Of a DNA stretch of 64,000 nt, positions 28,918 to 41,700 are shown in pieces; the first letter of the stretch is position 1; every line of letters begins with the position of its first letter. A program made the translations under genes and the position numbers. Source of the DNA: Micromussa lordhowensis (taxonomy: Eukaryota; Cnidaria; Anthozoa; Scleractinia; Lobophylliidae); assembly GCA_964020085.1 (NCBI GenBank), contig OZ026601.1, positions 4,572,335 to 4,636,334 on the forward strand, written 5' to 3'. The notes under the pieces were generated by a model, which searched no databases, was not told the origin of the DNA, and saw only the letters and a list, made by a program, of their open reading frames with translations.

Positions 28918-30299
28918 AGGGTGTTTTTAAAGCCCCTATAGTCGGCCTACTTTTTTGAGCATTTTCCCTTGGTCCCCCCTTGGCAAAATCTCAGAAAATG
29001 GCCGATTTAGGTGTCTTTGCCAAATTTGTCATAACTCGGCTCTACGGACACTTACGGAGCCGCAGTTTGCATCAAAATGCTCTGCGATGTTTGCACTTCA
29101 AGTGCATACTAATTAGGAGATGATGCAATTTGCACCAGGGTGTTTTTGAAGCCCCTATAGTTGGCCTACTTTTTTGAGCATTTTCCCTTGGTCCCCCCTT
29201 GGCAAAATCTCAGAAAATGGCCGATTTAGGTGTCTTTGCCAAATTTGTCATAACTCGGCTCTACGGACACTTACGGAGCCGCAGTTTGCATCAAAATGCT
29301 CTGCTATGTTTGTACTTCAAGTGCATACTAATTAGGAGATGATGCAATTTGCGCCAGGGTGTTTTTGAAGCCCCTATAGTCAGCCTTCTTTTTTGAGCAT
29401 TTTCCCTTGGTCTCCCCTTGGCAAAATCTCCGAAAATGGCCGATTTAGGTGTCTTTGCCAAATTTGTCATAACTCGGCTCTACGGACACTTACGGAGCCG
29501 CAGTTTGCATCAAAATGCTCTGCTATGTTTGCACTTCAAGTGCATACTAATTAGGAGATGATGCAATTTGCGCCAGGGTGTTTTTGAAGCCCCTATAGTC
29601 GGCCTACTTTTTTGAGCATTTTCTCTTGGTCTCCCCTTGGCAAAATCTCAGAAAATGGCCGATTTAGGTGTCTTTGCCAAATTTGTCATAACTCGGCTCT
29701 ACGGACACTTACGGAGCCGCAGTTTGCATCAAAATGCTCTGCTATGTTTGCACTTCAAGTGCATACTAATTAGGAGATGATGCAATTTGCGCCAGGGTGT
29801 TTTTGAAGCCCCTATAGTCGGCCTACTTTTTTGAGCATTTTCCCTTGGTCCCCCCTTGGCAAAATCTCAGAAAATGGCCGATTTAGGTGTCTTTGCCAAA
29901 TTTGTCATAACTCGGCTCTACGGACACTTACGGAGCCGCAGTTTGCATCAAAATGCTCTGCTATGTTTGCACTTCAAGTGCATACTAATTAGGAGATGAT
30001 GCAATTTGCGCCAGGGTGTTTTTGAAGCCCCTATAGTCGGCCTACTTTTTTGAGCATTTTCCCTTGGTCCCCCCTTGGCAAAATCTCAGAAAATGGCCGA
30101 TTTAGGTGTCTTTGCCAAATTTGTCATAACTCGGCTCTACGGACACTTACGGAGCCGCAGTTTGCATCAAAATGCTCTGCTATGTTTGCACTTCAAGTGC
30201 ATACTAATTAGGAGATGATGCAATTTGCGCCAGGGTGTTTTTGAAGCCCCTATAGTCGGCCTACTTTTTTGAGCATTTTCCCTTGGTCCCCCCTTGGCA

Positions 30300-33200
30300 A
30301 AATCTCAAAAAATGGCCGATTTAGGTGTCTTTGCCAAATTTGTCATAACTCGGCTCTACGGACACTTACGGAGCCGCAGTTTGCATCAAAATGCTCTGCT
30401 ATGTTTGCACTTCAAGTGCATACAAATTAGGAGATGATGCAATTTGCGCCAGGGTGTTTTTGAAGCCCCTATAGTCGGCCTACTTTTTTGAGCATTTTCC
30501 CTTGGTCCCCCCTTGGCAAAATCTCAGAAAATGGCCGATTTAGGTGTCTTTGCCAAATTTGTCATAACTCGGATCTACGGACACTTACGGAGCCGCAGTT
30601 TGCATCAAAATGCTCTCCTATGTTTGCACTTCAAGTGCATACTAATTAGGAGATGATGCAATTTGCGCCAGGGTGTTTTTGAAGCCCCTATAGTCGGCGT
30701 ACTTTTTTGAGCATTTCCCCTTGGTCCCCCCTTGGCAAAATCTCAGAAAATGGCCGATTTAGGTGTCTTTGCCAAATTTGTCATAACTCGGCTCTACAGA
30801 CACTTACGGAGCCGCAGTTTGCATCAAAATGCTCTGCTATGTTTGCACTTCAAGTGCATACTAATTAGGAGATGATGCAATTTGCGCCAGGGTGTTTTTG
30901 AAGCCCCTATAGTCGGCCTACTTTTTTGAGCATTTTCCCTTGGTCCCCCCTTGGCAAAATCTCAGAAAATGGCCGATTTAGGTGTCTTTGCCAAATTTGT
31001 CATAACTCGGCTCTACGGACACTTACGGAGCCGCAGTTTGCATCAAAATGCTCTGCTATCTTTGCACTTCAAGTGCATACTAATTAGGAAATGATGCAAT
31101 TTGCGCCAGGGTGTTTTTGAAGCCCCTATAGTCGGCCTACTTTTTTGAGCATTTTCCCTTGGTCCCCCCTTGGCAAAATCTCAGAAAATGGCCGATTTAG
31201 GTGTCTTTGCCAAATTTGTCATAACTCGGCTCTACGGACACTTACGGAGCCGCAGTTTGCATCAAAATGCTCTGCTATGTTTGCACTTCAAGTGCATACT
31301 AATTAGGAGATGATGCAATTTGCGCCAGGGTGTTTTTGAAGCCCCTATAGTCGGCCTACTTTTTTGAGCATTTTCCCTTGGTCCTCCCTTGGCAAAATCT
31401 CAGAAAATGGCCGATTTAGGTGTCTTTGCCAAATTTGTCATAACTCGGCTCTACGGACACATTGCATCAAAATGCTCTGCTATGTTTGCACTTCAAGTGC
31501 ATACTAATTAGGAGATGATGCAATTTGCGCCAGGGTGTTTTTGAAGCCCCTATAGTCGGCCTACTTTTTTGAGCATTTTCCCTTGGTCCCCCCTTGGCAA
31601 AATCTCAGAAAATGGCCGATTTAGGTGTCTTTGCCAAATTTGTCATAACTCGGCTCTACGGACACTTACGGAGCCGCAGTTTGCATCAAAATGCTCTGCT
31701 ATGTTTGCACTTCAAGTGCATACTAATTAGGAGATGATGCAATTTGCGCCAGGGTGTTTTTGAAGCCCCTATAGTCGGCCTACTTTTTTGAGCATTTCCC
31801 CTTGGTCCCCCCTTGGCAAAATCTCAGAAAATAGCCGATTTAGGTGTCTTTGCCAAATTTGTCATAACTCGGCTCTACGGTCACTTACGGAGCCGCAGTT
31901 TGCATCAAAATGCTCTGCTATGTTTGCACTTCAAGTGCATACTAATTAGGAGATGATGCAATTTGCGCCAGGGTGTTTTTGAAGCCCCTATAAACGGCCT
32001 ACTTTTTTGAGCATTTTCCCTTGGTCCCCCCTTGGCAAAATCTCAGAAAATGGCCGATTTAGGTGTCTTTGCCAAATTTGTCATAACTCGGCTCTACGGA
32101 CACTTTCGGAGCCGCAGTTTGCATCAAAATGCTCTGCTATGTTTGCACTTCAAGTGCATACTAATTAGGAGATGATGCAATTTGCGCCAGGGTGTTTTTG
32201 AAGCCCCTATAGTCGGCCTACTTTTTTCAGCATTTTCCCTTGGTCCCCCCTTGGCAAAATCTCAGAAAATGGCCGATTTAGGTGTCTTTGCCAAATTTGT
32301 CATAACTCGGCTCTACGGACACTTACGGAGCCGCAGTTTGCATCAAAATGCTCTGCTATGTTTGCACGTCAAGTGCATACTAATTAGGAGATGATGCAAT
32401 TTGCGCCAGGGTGTTTTTGAAGCCCCTATAGTCGGCCTACTTTTTTGAGCATTTTCCCTTGGTCCCCCCTTGGCAAAATCTCAGAAAATGGCCGATTTAG
32501 GTGTCTTTGCCAAATTTGTCATAACTCGGCTCTACGGACACTTACGGAGCCGCAGTTTGCATCAAAATGCTCTGCTATGTTTGCACTTCAAGTGCATACT
32601 AATTAGGAGATGATGCAATTTGCGCCAGGGTGTTTTTGAAGCCCCTATAGTCGGCCTACTTTTTTCAGCATTTTCCCTTGGTCCCCCCTTGGCAAAATCT
32701 CAGAAAATGGCCGATTTAGGTGTCTTTGCCAAATTTGTCATAACTCGGCTCTACGGACACTTACGGAGCCGCAGTTTGCATCAAAATGCTCTGCTATGTT
32801 TGCACGTCAAGTGCATACTAATTAAGAGATGATGCAATTTGCGCCAGGGTGTTTTTGAAGCCCCTATAGTCGGCCTACTTTTTTGAGCATTTTCCCTTGG
32901 TCCCCCCTTGGCAAAATCTCAAAAAATGGCCGATTTAGGTGTCTTTGCCAAATTTGTCATAACTCGGCTCTACGGACACTTTCGGAGCCGCAGTTTGCAT
33001 CAAAATCCTCTGCTATGTTTGCACTTCAAGTGCATACTAATCAGGAGCTGATGCAATTTGCGCCAGGGTGTTTTTGAAGCCCCTATAGTCGGCCTACTTT
33101 TTTGAGCATTTTCCCTTGGTCCCCCCTTGGCAAAATCTCAGAAAATGGCCGATTTAGGTGTCTTTGCCAAATTTGTCATAACTCGGATCTACGGACACTT

Positions 33201-35230
33201 ACGGAGCCGCAGTTTGCATCAAAATGCTCTCCTATGTTTGCACTTCAAGTGCATACTAATTAGGAGATGATGCAATTTGCGCCAGGGTGTTTTTGAAGCC
33301 CCTATAGTCGGCGTACTTTTTTGAGCATTTTCCCTTGGTCCCCCCTTGGCAAAATCTCAGAAAATGGCCGATTTAGGTGTCTTTGCCAAATTTGTCATAA
33401 CTCGGCTCTACAGACACTTACGGAGCCGCAGTTTGCATCAAAATGCTCTGCTATGTTTGCACTTCAAGTGCATACTAATTAGGAGATGATGCAATTTGCG
33501 CCAGGGTGTTTTTGAAGCCCCTATAGTCGGCCTACTTTTTTGAGCATTTTCCCTTGGTCCCCCCTTGGCAAAATCTCAGAAAATGGCCGATTTAGGTGTC
33601 TTTGCCAAATTTGTCATAACTCGGCTCTACGGACACTTACGGAGCCGCAGTTTGCATCAAAATGCTCTGCTATGTTTGCACTTCAAGTGCATACTAATTA
33701 GGAAATGATGCAATTTGCGCCAGGGTGTTTTTGAAGCCCCTATAGTCGGCCTACTTTTTTGAGCATTTTCCCTTGGTCCCCCCTTGGCAAAATCTCAGAA
33801 AATGGCCGATTTAGGTGTCTTTGCCAAATTTGTCATAACTCGGCTCTACGGACACTTACGGAGCCGCAGTTTGCATCAAAATGCTCTGCTATGTTTGCAC
33901 TTCAAGTGCATACTAATTAGGAGATGATGCAATTTGCGCCAGGGTGTTTTTGAAGCCCCTATAGTCGGCCTACTTTTTTGAGCATTTTCCCTTGGTCCTC
34001 CCTTGGCAAAATCTCAGAAAATGGCCGATTTAGGTGTCTTTGCCAAATTTGTCATAACTTGGCTCTACGGACACATTGCATCAAAATGCTCTGCTATGTT
34101 TGCACTTCAAGTGCATACTAATTAGGAGATGATGCAATTTGCGCCAGGGTGTTTTTGAAGCCCCTATAGTCGGCCTACTTTTTTGAGCATTTTCCCTTGG
34201 TCCCCCCTTGGCAAAATCTCAGAAAATGGCCGATTTAGGTGTCTTTGCCAAATTTGTCATAACTCGGCTCTACGGACACTTACGGAGCCGCAGTTTGCAT
34301 CAAAATGCTCTGCTATGTTTGCACTTCAAGTGCATACTAATTAGGAGATGATGCAATTTGCGCCAGGGTGTTTTTGAAGCCCCTATAGTCGGCCTACTTT
34401 TTTGAGCATTTCCCCTTGGTCCCCCCTTGGCAAAATCTCAGAAAATGGCCGATTTAGGTGTCTTTGCCAAATTTGTCATAACTCGGCTCTACGGTCACTT
34501 ACGGAGCCGCAGTTTGCATCAAAATGCTCTGCTATGTTTGCACTTCAAGTGCATACTAATTAGGAGATGATGCAATTTGCGCCAGGGTGTTTTTGAAGCC
34601 CCTATAAACGGCCTACTTTTTTGAGCATTTTCCCTTGGTCCCCCCTTGGCAAAATCTCAGAAAATGGCCGATTTAGGTGTCTTTGCCAAATTTGTCATAA
34701 CTCGGCTCTACAGACACTTACGGAGCCGCAGTTTGCATCAAAATGCTCTGCTATGTTTGCACTTCAAGTGCATACTAATTAGGAGATGATGCAATTTGCG
34801 CCAGGGTGTTTTTGAAGCCCCTATAGTCGGCCTACTTTTTTCAGCATTTTCCCTTGGTCCCCCCTTGGCAAAATCTCAGAAAATGGCCGATTTAGGTGTC
34901 TTTGCCAAATTTGTCATAACTCGGCTCTACGGACACTTACGGAGCCGCAGTTTGCATCAAAATGCTCTGCTATGTTTGCACTTCAAGTGCATACTAATTA
35001 GGAGATGATGCAATTTGCGCCAGGGTGTTTTTGAAGCCCCTATAGTCGGCCTACTTTTTTGAGCATTTTCCCTTGGTCCCCCCTTGGCAAAATCTCAGAA
35101 AATGGCCGATTTAGGTGTCTTTGCCAAATTTGTCATAACTCGGCTCTACGGACACTTACGGAGCCGCAGTTTGCATCAAAATGCTCTGCTATGTTTGCAC
35201 TTCAAGTGCATACTAATTAGGAGATGATGC
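30300..35230 (+). repeat. Higher-order satellite unit, 12-mer (2614 bp) in two copies
   Basis: Markers recur 2614 bp apart, which is 12 x 219 minus 14: AATCTCAAAAAATGG at 30301 and 32915, CTCGGATCTACGG at about 30569 and 33183, a 14-bp deletion (GGACACATTGCATC) at 31461 and 34075, and TATAAACGG at 31990 and 34604. The 14-bp deletion inside the unit accounts for the odd period. Confidence 0.8.
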
Positions 35231-36760
35231 AATTTGCGCCAGGGTGTTTTTGAAGCCCCTATAGTCGGCCTACTTTTTTGAGCATTTTCCCTTGGTCCCC
35301 CCTTGGCAAAATCTCAGAAAATGGCCGATTTAGGTGTCTTTGCCAAATTTGTCATAACTCGGCTCTACGGACACTTACGGAGCCGCAGTTTGCATCAAAA
35401 TGCTCTCCTATGTTTGCACTTCAAGTGCATACTAATTAGGAGATGATGCAATTTTCGCCAGGGTGTTTTTGAAGCCTTTATAATCGGCCTACTTTTTTGA
35501 GCATTTTCCCTTGGTCCCCCCTTGGCAAAATCTCAGAAAATGGCCGATTTAGGTGTCTTTGCCAAATTTGTCATAACTCGGCTCTACGGACACTTACGGA
35601 GCCGCAGTTTGCATCAAAATGCTCTGCTATGTTTGCACTTCAAGTGCATACTAATTAGGAGATGATGCAATTTGCGCCAGGGTGTTTTTGAAGCCCCTAT
35701 AGTCGGCCTACTTTTTTGAGCATTTTCCCTTGGTCCCCCCTTGGCAAAATCTCAGAAAATGGCCGATTTAGGTGTCTTTGCCAAATTTGTCATAACTCGG
35801 CTCTACGGACACTTACGGAGCCGCAGTTTGCATCAAAATGCTCTGCTATGTTTGCACTTCAAGTGCATACTAATTAGGAGATGATGCAATTTGCGCCAGG
35901 GTGTTTTTGAAGCCCCTATAGTCGGCCTACTTTTTTGAGCATTTTCCCTTGGTCCCCCCTTGGCAAAATCTCAGAAAATGGCCGATTTAGGTGTCTTTGC
36001 CAAATTTGTCATAACTCGGCTCTACGGACACTTACGGAGCCGCAGTTTGCATCAAAATGCTCTGCTATGTTTGCACTTCAAGTGCATACTAATTAGGAGA
36101 TGATGCAATTTGCGCCAGGGTGTTTTTGAAGCCCCTATAGTCGGCCTACTTTTTTGAGCATTTTCCCTTGGTCCCCCCTTGGCAAAATCTCAGAAAATGG
36201 CCGATTTAGGTGTCTTTGCCAAATTTGTCATAACTCGGCTCTACGGACACTTACGGAGCCGCAGTTTGCATCAAAATGCTCTCCTATGTTTGCACTTCAA
36301 GTGCATACTAATTAGGAGATGATGCAATTTTCGCCAGGGTGTTTTTGAAGCCTTTATAATCGGCCTACTTTTTTGAGCATTTTCCCTTGGTCCCCCCTTG
36401 GCAAAATCTCAGAAAATGGCCGATTTAGGTGTCTTTGCCAAATTTGTCATAACTCGGCTCTACGGACACTTACGGAGCCGCAGTTTGCATCAAAATGCTC
36501 TGCTATGTTTGCACTTCAAGTGCATACTAATTAGGAGATGATGCAATTTGCGCCAGGGTGTTTTTGAAGCCCCTATAGTCGGCCTACTTTTTTGAGCATT
36601 TTCCCTTGGTCCCCCCTTGGCAAAATCTCAGAAAATGGCCGATTTAGGTGTCTTTGCCAAATTTGTCATAACTCGGCTCTACGGACACTTACGGAGCCGC
36701 AGTTTGCATCAAAATGCTCTGCTATGTTTGCACTTCAAGTGCATACTAATTAGGAGATGA
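35010..36760 (+). repeat. Higher-order satellite unit, 4-mer (876 bp) in two copies
   Basis: GCTCTCCTATG at about 35403 and 36279, and TTTATAATCGG at about 35479 and 36355, are spaced 876 bp (4 x 219), with matching intervening monomers. Confidence 0.7.
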
Positions 36761-37659
36761 TGCAATTTGCGCCAGGGTGTTTTTGAAGCCCCTATAGTCG
36801 GCCTACTTTTTTGAGCATTTTCCCTTGGTCTCCCCTTGGCAAAATCTCAGAAAATGGCCGATTTAGGTGTCTTTGCCAAATTTGTCATAACTCGGCTCTA
36901 CGGACACTTACGGAGCCGCAGTTTGCATCAAAATGCTCTGCTATGTTTGCACTTCAAGTGCATACTAATTAGGAGATGATGCAATTTGCGCCAGGGTGTT
37001 TTTGAAGCCCCTATAGTCGGCCTACTTTTTTGAGCATTTTCCCTTGGTCTCCCCTTGGCAAAATCTCAGAAAATGGCCGATTTAGGTGTCTTTGCCAAAT
37101 TTGTCATAACTCGGCTCTACGGACACTTACGGAGCCGCAGTTTGCATCAAAATGCTCTGCTATGTTTGCACTTCAAGTGCATACTAATTAGGAGATGATG
37201 CAATTTGCGCCAGGGTGTTTTTGAAGCCCCTATAGTCGGCCTACTTTTTTGAGCATTTTCCCTTGGTCCCCCCTTGGCAAAATCTCAGAAAATGGCCGAT
37301 TTAGGTGTCTTTGCCAAATTTGTCATAACTCGGCTCTACGGACACTTACGGAGCCGCAGTTTGCATCAAAATGCTCTGCTATGTTTGCACTTCAAGTGCA
37401 TACTAATTAGGAGATGATGCAATTTGCGCCAGGGTGTTTTTGAAGCCCCTATAGTCGGCCTACTTTTTTGAGCATTTTCCCTTGGTCTCCCCTTGGCAAA
37501 ATCTCAGAAAATGGCCGATTTAGGTGTCTTTGCCAAATTTGTCATAACTCGGCTCTACGGACACTTACGGAGCCGCAGTTTGCATCAAAATGCTCTGCTA
37601 TGTTTGCACTTCAAGTGCATACTAATTAGGAGATGATGCAATTTGCGCCAGGGTGTTTT

Positions 37660-38750
37660 TGAAGCCCCTATAGTCGGCCTACTTTTTTGAGCATTTTCCC
37701 TTGGTCTCCCCTTGGCAAAATCTCAGAAAATGGCCGATTTAGGTGTCTTTGCCAAATTTGTCATAACTCGGCTCTACGGACACTTACGGAGCCGCAGTTT
37801 GCATCAAAATGCTCTGCTATGTTTGCACTTCAAGTGCATACTAATTAGAAGATGATGCAATTTGCGCCAGGGTGTTTTTGAAGCCCCTATAGTCGGCCTA
37901 CTTTTTTGAGCATTTTCCCTTGGTCTCCCCTTGGCAAAATCTCAGAAAATGGCCGATTTAGGTGTCTTTGCCAAATTTGTCATAACTCGGCTCTACGGAC
38001 ACTTACGGAGCCGCAGTTTGCATCAAAATGCTCTGCTATGTTTGCACTTCAAGTGCATACTAATTAGGAGATGATGCAATTTGCGCCAGGGTGTTTTTGA
38101 AGCCCCTATAGTCGGCCTACTTTTTCGAGCATTTTCCCTTGGTCTCCCCTTGGCAAAATCTTAGAAAATGGCCGATTTAGGTGTCTTTGCCAAATTTGTC
38201 ATAACTCGGCTCTACGGACACTTACGGAGCCGCAGTTTGCATCAAAATGCTCTGCTATGTTTGCACTTCAAGTGCATACTAATTAGAAGATGATGCAATT
38301 TGCGCCAGGGTGTTTTTGAAGCCCCTATAGTCGGCCTACTTTTTTGAGCATTTTCCCTTGGTCTCCCCTTGGCAAAATCTCAGAAAATGGCCGATTTAGG
38401 TGTCTTTGCCAAATTTGTCATAACTCGGCTCTACGGACACTTACGGAGCCGCAGTTTGCATCAAAATGCTCTGCTATGTTTGCACTTCAAGTGCATACTA
38501 ATTAGGAGATGATGCAATTTGCGCCAGGGTGTTTTTGAAGCCCCTATAGTCGGCCTACTTTTTCGAGCATTTTCCCTTGGTCTCCCCTTGGCAAAATCTT
38601 AGAAAATGGCCGATTTAGGTGTCTTTGCCAAATTTGTCATAACTCGGCTCTACGGACACTTACGGAGCCGCAGTTTGCATCAAAATGCTCTGCTATGTTT
38701 GCACTTCAAGTGCATACTAATTAGAAGATGATGCAATTTGCGCCAGGGTG
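37660..38750 (+). repeat. Dimeric satellite unit (438 bp)
   Basis: AATTAGAAGATG recurs at about 37845, 38282 and 38720, and TTTTTCGAGCAT with AATCTTAGAAAA at about 38120 and 38558. All sit on a 438-bp (2 x 219) spacing, giving an alternating dimer array marked by GGTCTCCCC monomers. Confidence 0.75.
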
Positions 38751-41700
38751 TTTCTGAAGCCCCTATAGTCGGCCTACTTTTTTGAGCATTTTCCCTTGGT
38801 CTCCCCTTGGCAAAATCTCAGAAAATGGCCGATTTAGGTGTCTTTGCCAAATTTGTCATAACTCGGCTCTACGGACACTTACGGAGCCGCAGTTTGCATC
38901 AAAATGCTCTGCTATGTTTGCACTTCAAGTGCATACTAATTAGGAGATGATGCAATTTTCGCCAGGGTGTTTTTGAAGCCTTTTTAGTCGGCCTACTTTT
39001 TTGGGCATTTTCCCTTGGTCCCCCCTTGGCAAAATCTCAGAAAATGGCCGATTTAGGTGTCTTTGCCAAATTTGTCATAACTCGGCTCTACGGACACTTA
39101 CGGAGCCGCAGTTTGCATCAAAATGCTCTGCTATGTTTGCACTTCAAGTGCATACTAAATAGGAGATGATGCAATTTGCGCCAGGGTGTTTTTGAAGCCC
39201 CTATAGTCGGCCTACTTTTTTGAGCATTTTCCCTTGGTCCCCCCTTGGCAAAATCTCAGAAAATGGCCGATTTAGGTGTCTTTGCCAAATTTGTCATAAC
39301 TCGGCTCTACGGACACTTACGGAGCCGCAGTTTGCATCAAAATGCTCTGCTATGTTTGCACATCAAGTGCATACTAATTAGGAGATGATGCAATTTGCGC
39401 CAGGGTGTTTTTGAAGCCCCTATAGTCGGCCTACTTTTTTGAGCATTTTCCCTTGGTCTCCCCTTGGCAAAATCTCAGAAAATGGCCGATTTAGGTGTCT
39501 TTGCCAAATTTGTCATAACTCGGCTCTACGGACACTTACGGAGCCGCAGTTTGCATCAAAATGCTCTGCTATGTTTGCACTTCAAGTGCATACTAATTAG
39601 GAGATGATGCAATTTGCGCCAGGGTGTTTTTGAAGCCCCTATAGTCGGCCTACTTTTTTGAGCATTTTCCCTTGGTCTCCCCTTGGCAAAATCTCAGAAA
39701 ATGGCCGATTTAGGTGTCTTTGCCAAATTTGTCATAACTCGGCTCTACGGACACTTACGGAGCCGCAGTTTGCATCAAAATGCTCTGCTATGTTTGCACT
39801 TCAAGTGCATACTAATTAGGAGATGATGCAATTTGCGCCAGGGTGTTTTTGAAGCCCATATTGTAGGCCTACTTTTTTGAGCATTTTCCCTTGGTCCCCC
39901 CTTGGCAAAATCTCAGAAAATGGCCGATTTAGGTGTCTTTGCCAAATTTGTCATAACTCGGCTCTACGGACACTTACGGAGCCGCAGTTTGCATCAAAAT
40001 GCTCTGCTATGTTTGCACTTCAAGTGCATACTAATTAGGAGATGATGCAATTTGCGCCAGGGTGTTTTTGAAGCCCCTATAGTCGGCCTACTTTTTTGAG
40101 CATTTTCCCTTGGTCTCCCCTTGGCAAAATCTCAGAAAATGGCCGATTTAGGTGTCTTTGCCAAATTTGTCATAACTCGGCTCTACGGACACTTACGGAG
40201 CCGCAGTTTGCATCAAAATGCTCTGCTATGTTTGCACTTCAAGTGCATACTAATTAGGAGATGATGCAATTTGCGCCAGGGTGTTTTTGAAGCCCCTATA
40301 GTCGGCCTACTTTTTTGAGCATTTTCCCTTGGTCTCCCCTTGGCAAAATCTCAGAAAATGGCCGATTTAGGTGTCTTTGCCAAATTTGTCATAACTCGGC
40401 TCTACGGACACTTACGGAGCCGCAGTTTGCATCAAAATGCTCTGCTATGTTTGCACTTCAAGTGCATACTAATTAGGAGATGATGCAATTTGCGCCAGGG
40501 TGTTTTTGAAGCCCCTATAGTCGGCCTACTTTTTTGAGCATTTTCCCTTGGTCCCCCCTTGGCAAAATCTCAGAAAATGGCCGATTTAGGTGTCTTTGCC
40601 AAATTTGTCATAACTCGGCTCTACGGACACTTACGGAGCCGCAGTTTGCATCAAAATGCTCTGCTATGTTTGCACTTCAAGTGCATACTAATTAGGAGAT
40701 GATGCAATTTGCGCCAGGGTGTTTTTGAAGCCCCTATAGTCGGCCTACTTTTTTGAGCATTTTCCCTTGGTCCCCCCTTGGCAAAATCTCAGAAAATGGC
40801 CGATTTAGGTGTCTTTGCCAAATTTGTCATAACTCGGCTCTACGGACACTTACGGAGCCGCAGTTTGCATTAAAATGCTCTGCTATGTTTGCACTTCAAG
40901 CGCATACTAATTAGGAGATGATGCAATTTGCGCCAGGGTGTTTTTAAAGCCCCTATAGTCGGCCTACTTTTTTGAGCATTTTCCCTTGGTCCCCCCTTGG
41001 CAAAATCTCAGAAAATGGCCGATTTAGGTGTCTTTGCCAAACTTGTCATAACTCGGCTCTACGGACACTTACGGAGCCGCAGTTTGCATCAAAATGCTCT
41101 GCTATGTTTGCACTTCAAGTGCATACTAATTAGGAGATGATGCAATTTGCGCCAGGGTGTTTTTGAAGCCCCTATAGTCGGCCTACTTTTTTGAGCATTT
41201 TCCCTTGGTCCCCCCTTGGCAAAATCTCAGAAAATGGCCGATTTAGGTGTCTTTGCCAAATTTGTCATAACTCGGCTCTACGGACACTTACGGAGCCGCA
41301 GTTTGCATCAAAATGCTCTGCTATGTTTGCACTTCAAGTGCATACTAATTAGGAGATGATGCAATTTGCGCCAGGGTGTTTTTGAAGCCCCTATAGTCGG
41401 CCTACTTTTTTGAGCATTTTCCCTTGGTCCCCCCTTGGCAAAATCTCAGAAAATGGCCGATTTAGGTGTCTTTGCCAAATTTGTCATAACTCGGCTCTAC
41501 GGACACTTACGGAGCCGCAGTTTGCATCAAAATGCTCTGCTATGTTTGCACTTCAAGTGCATACTAATTAGGAGATGATGCAATTTGCGCCAGGGTGTTT
41601 TTGAAGCCCCTATAGTCGGCCTACTTTTTTGAGCATTTTCCCTTGGTCCCCCCTTGGCAAAATCTCAGAAAATGGCCGATTTAGGTGTCTTTGCCAAATT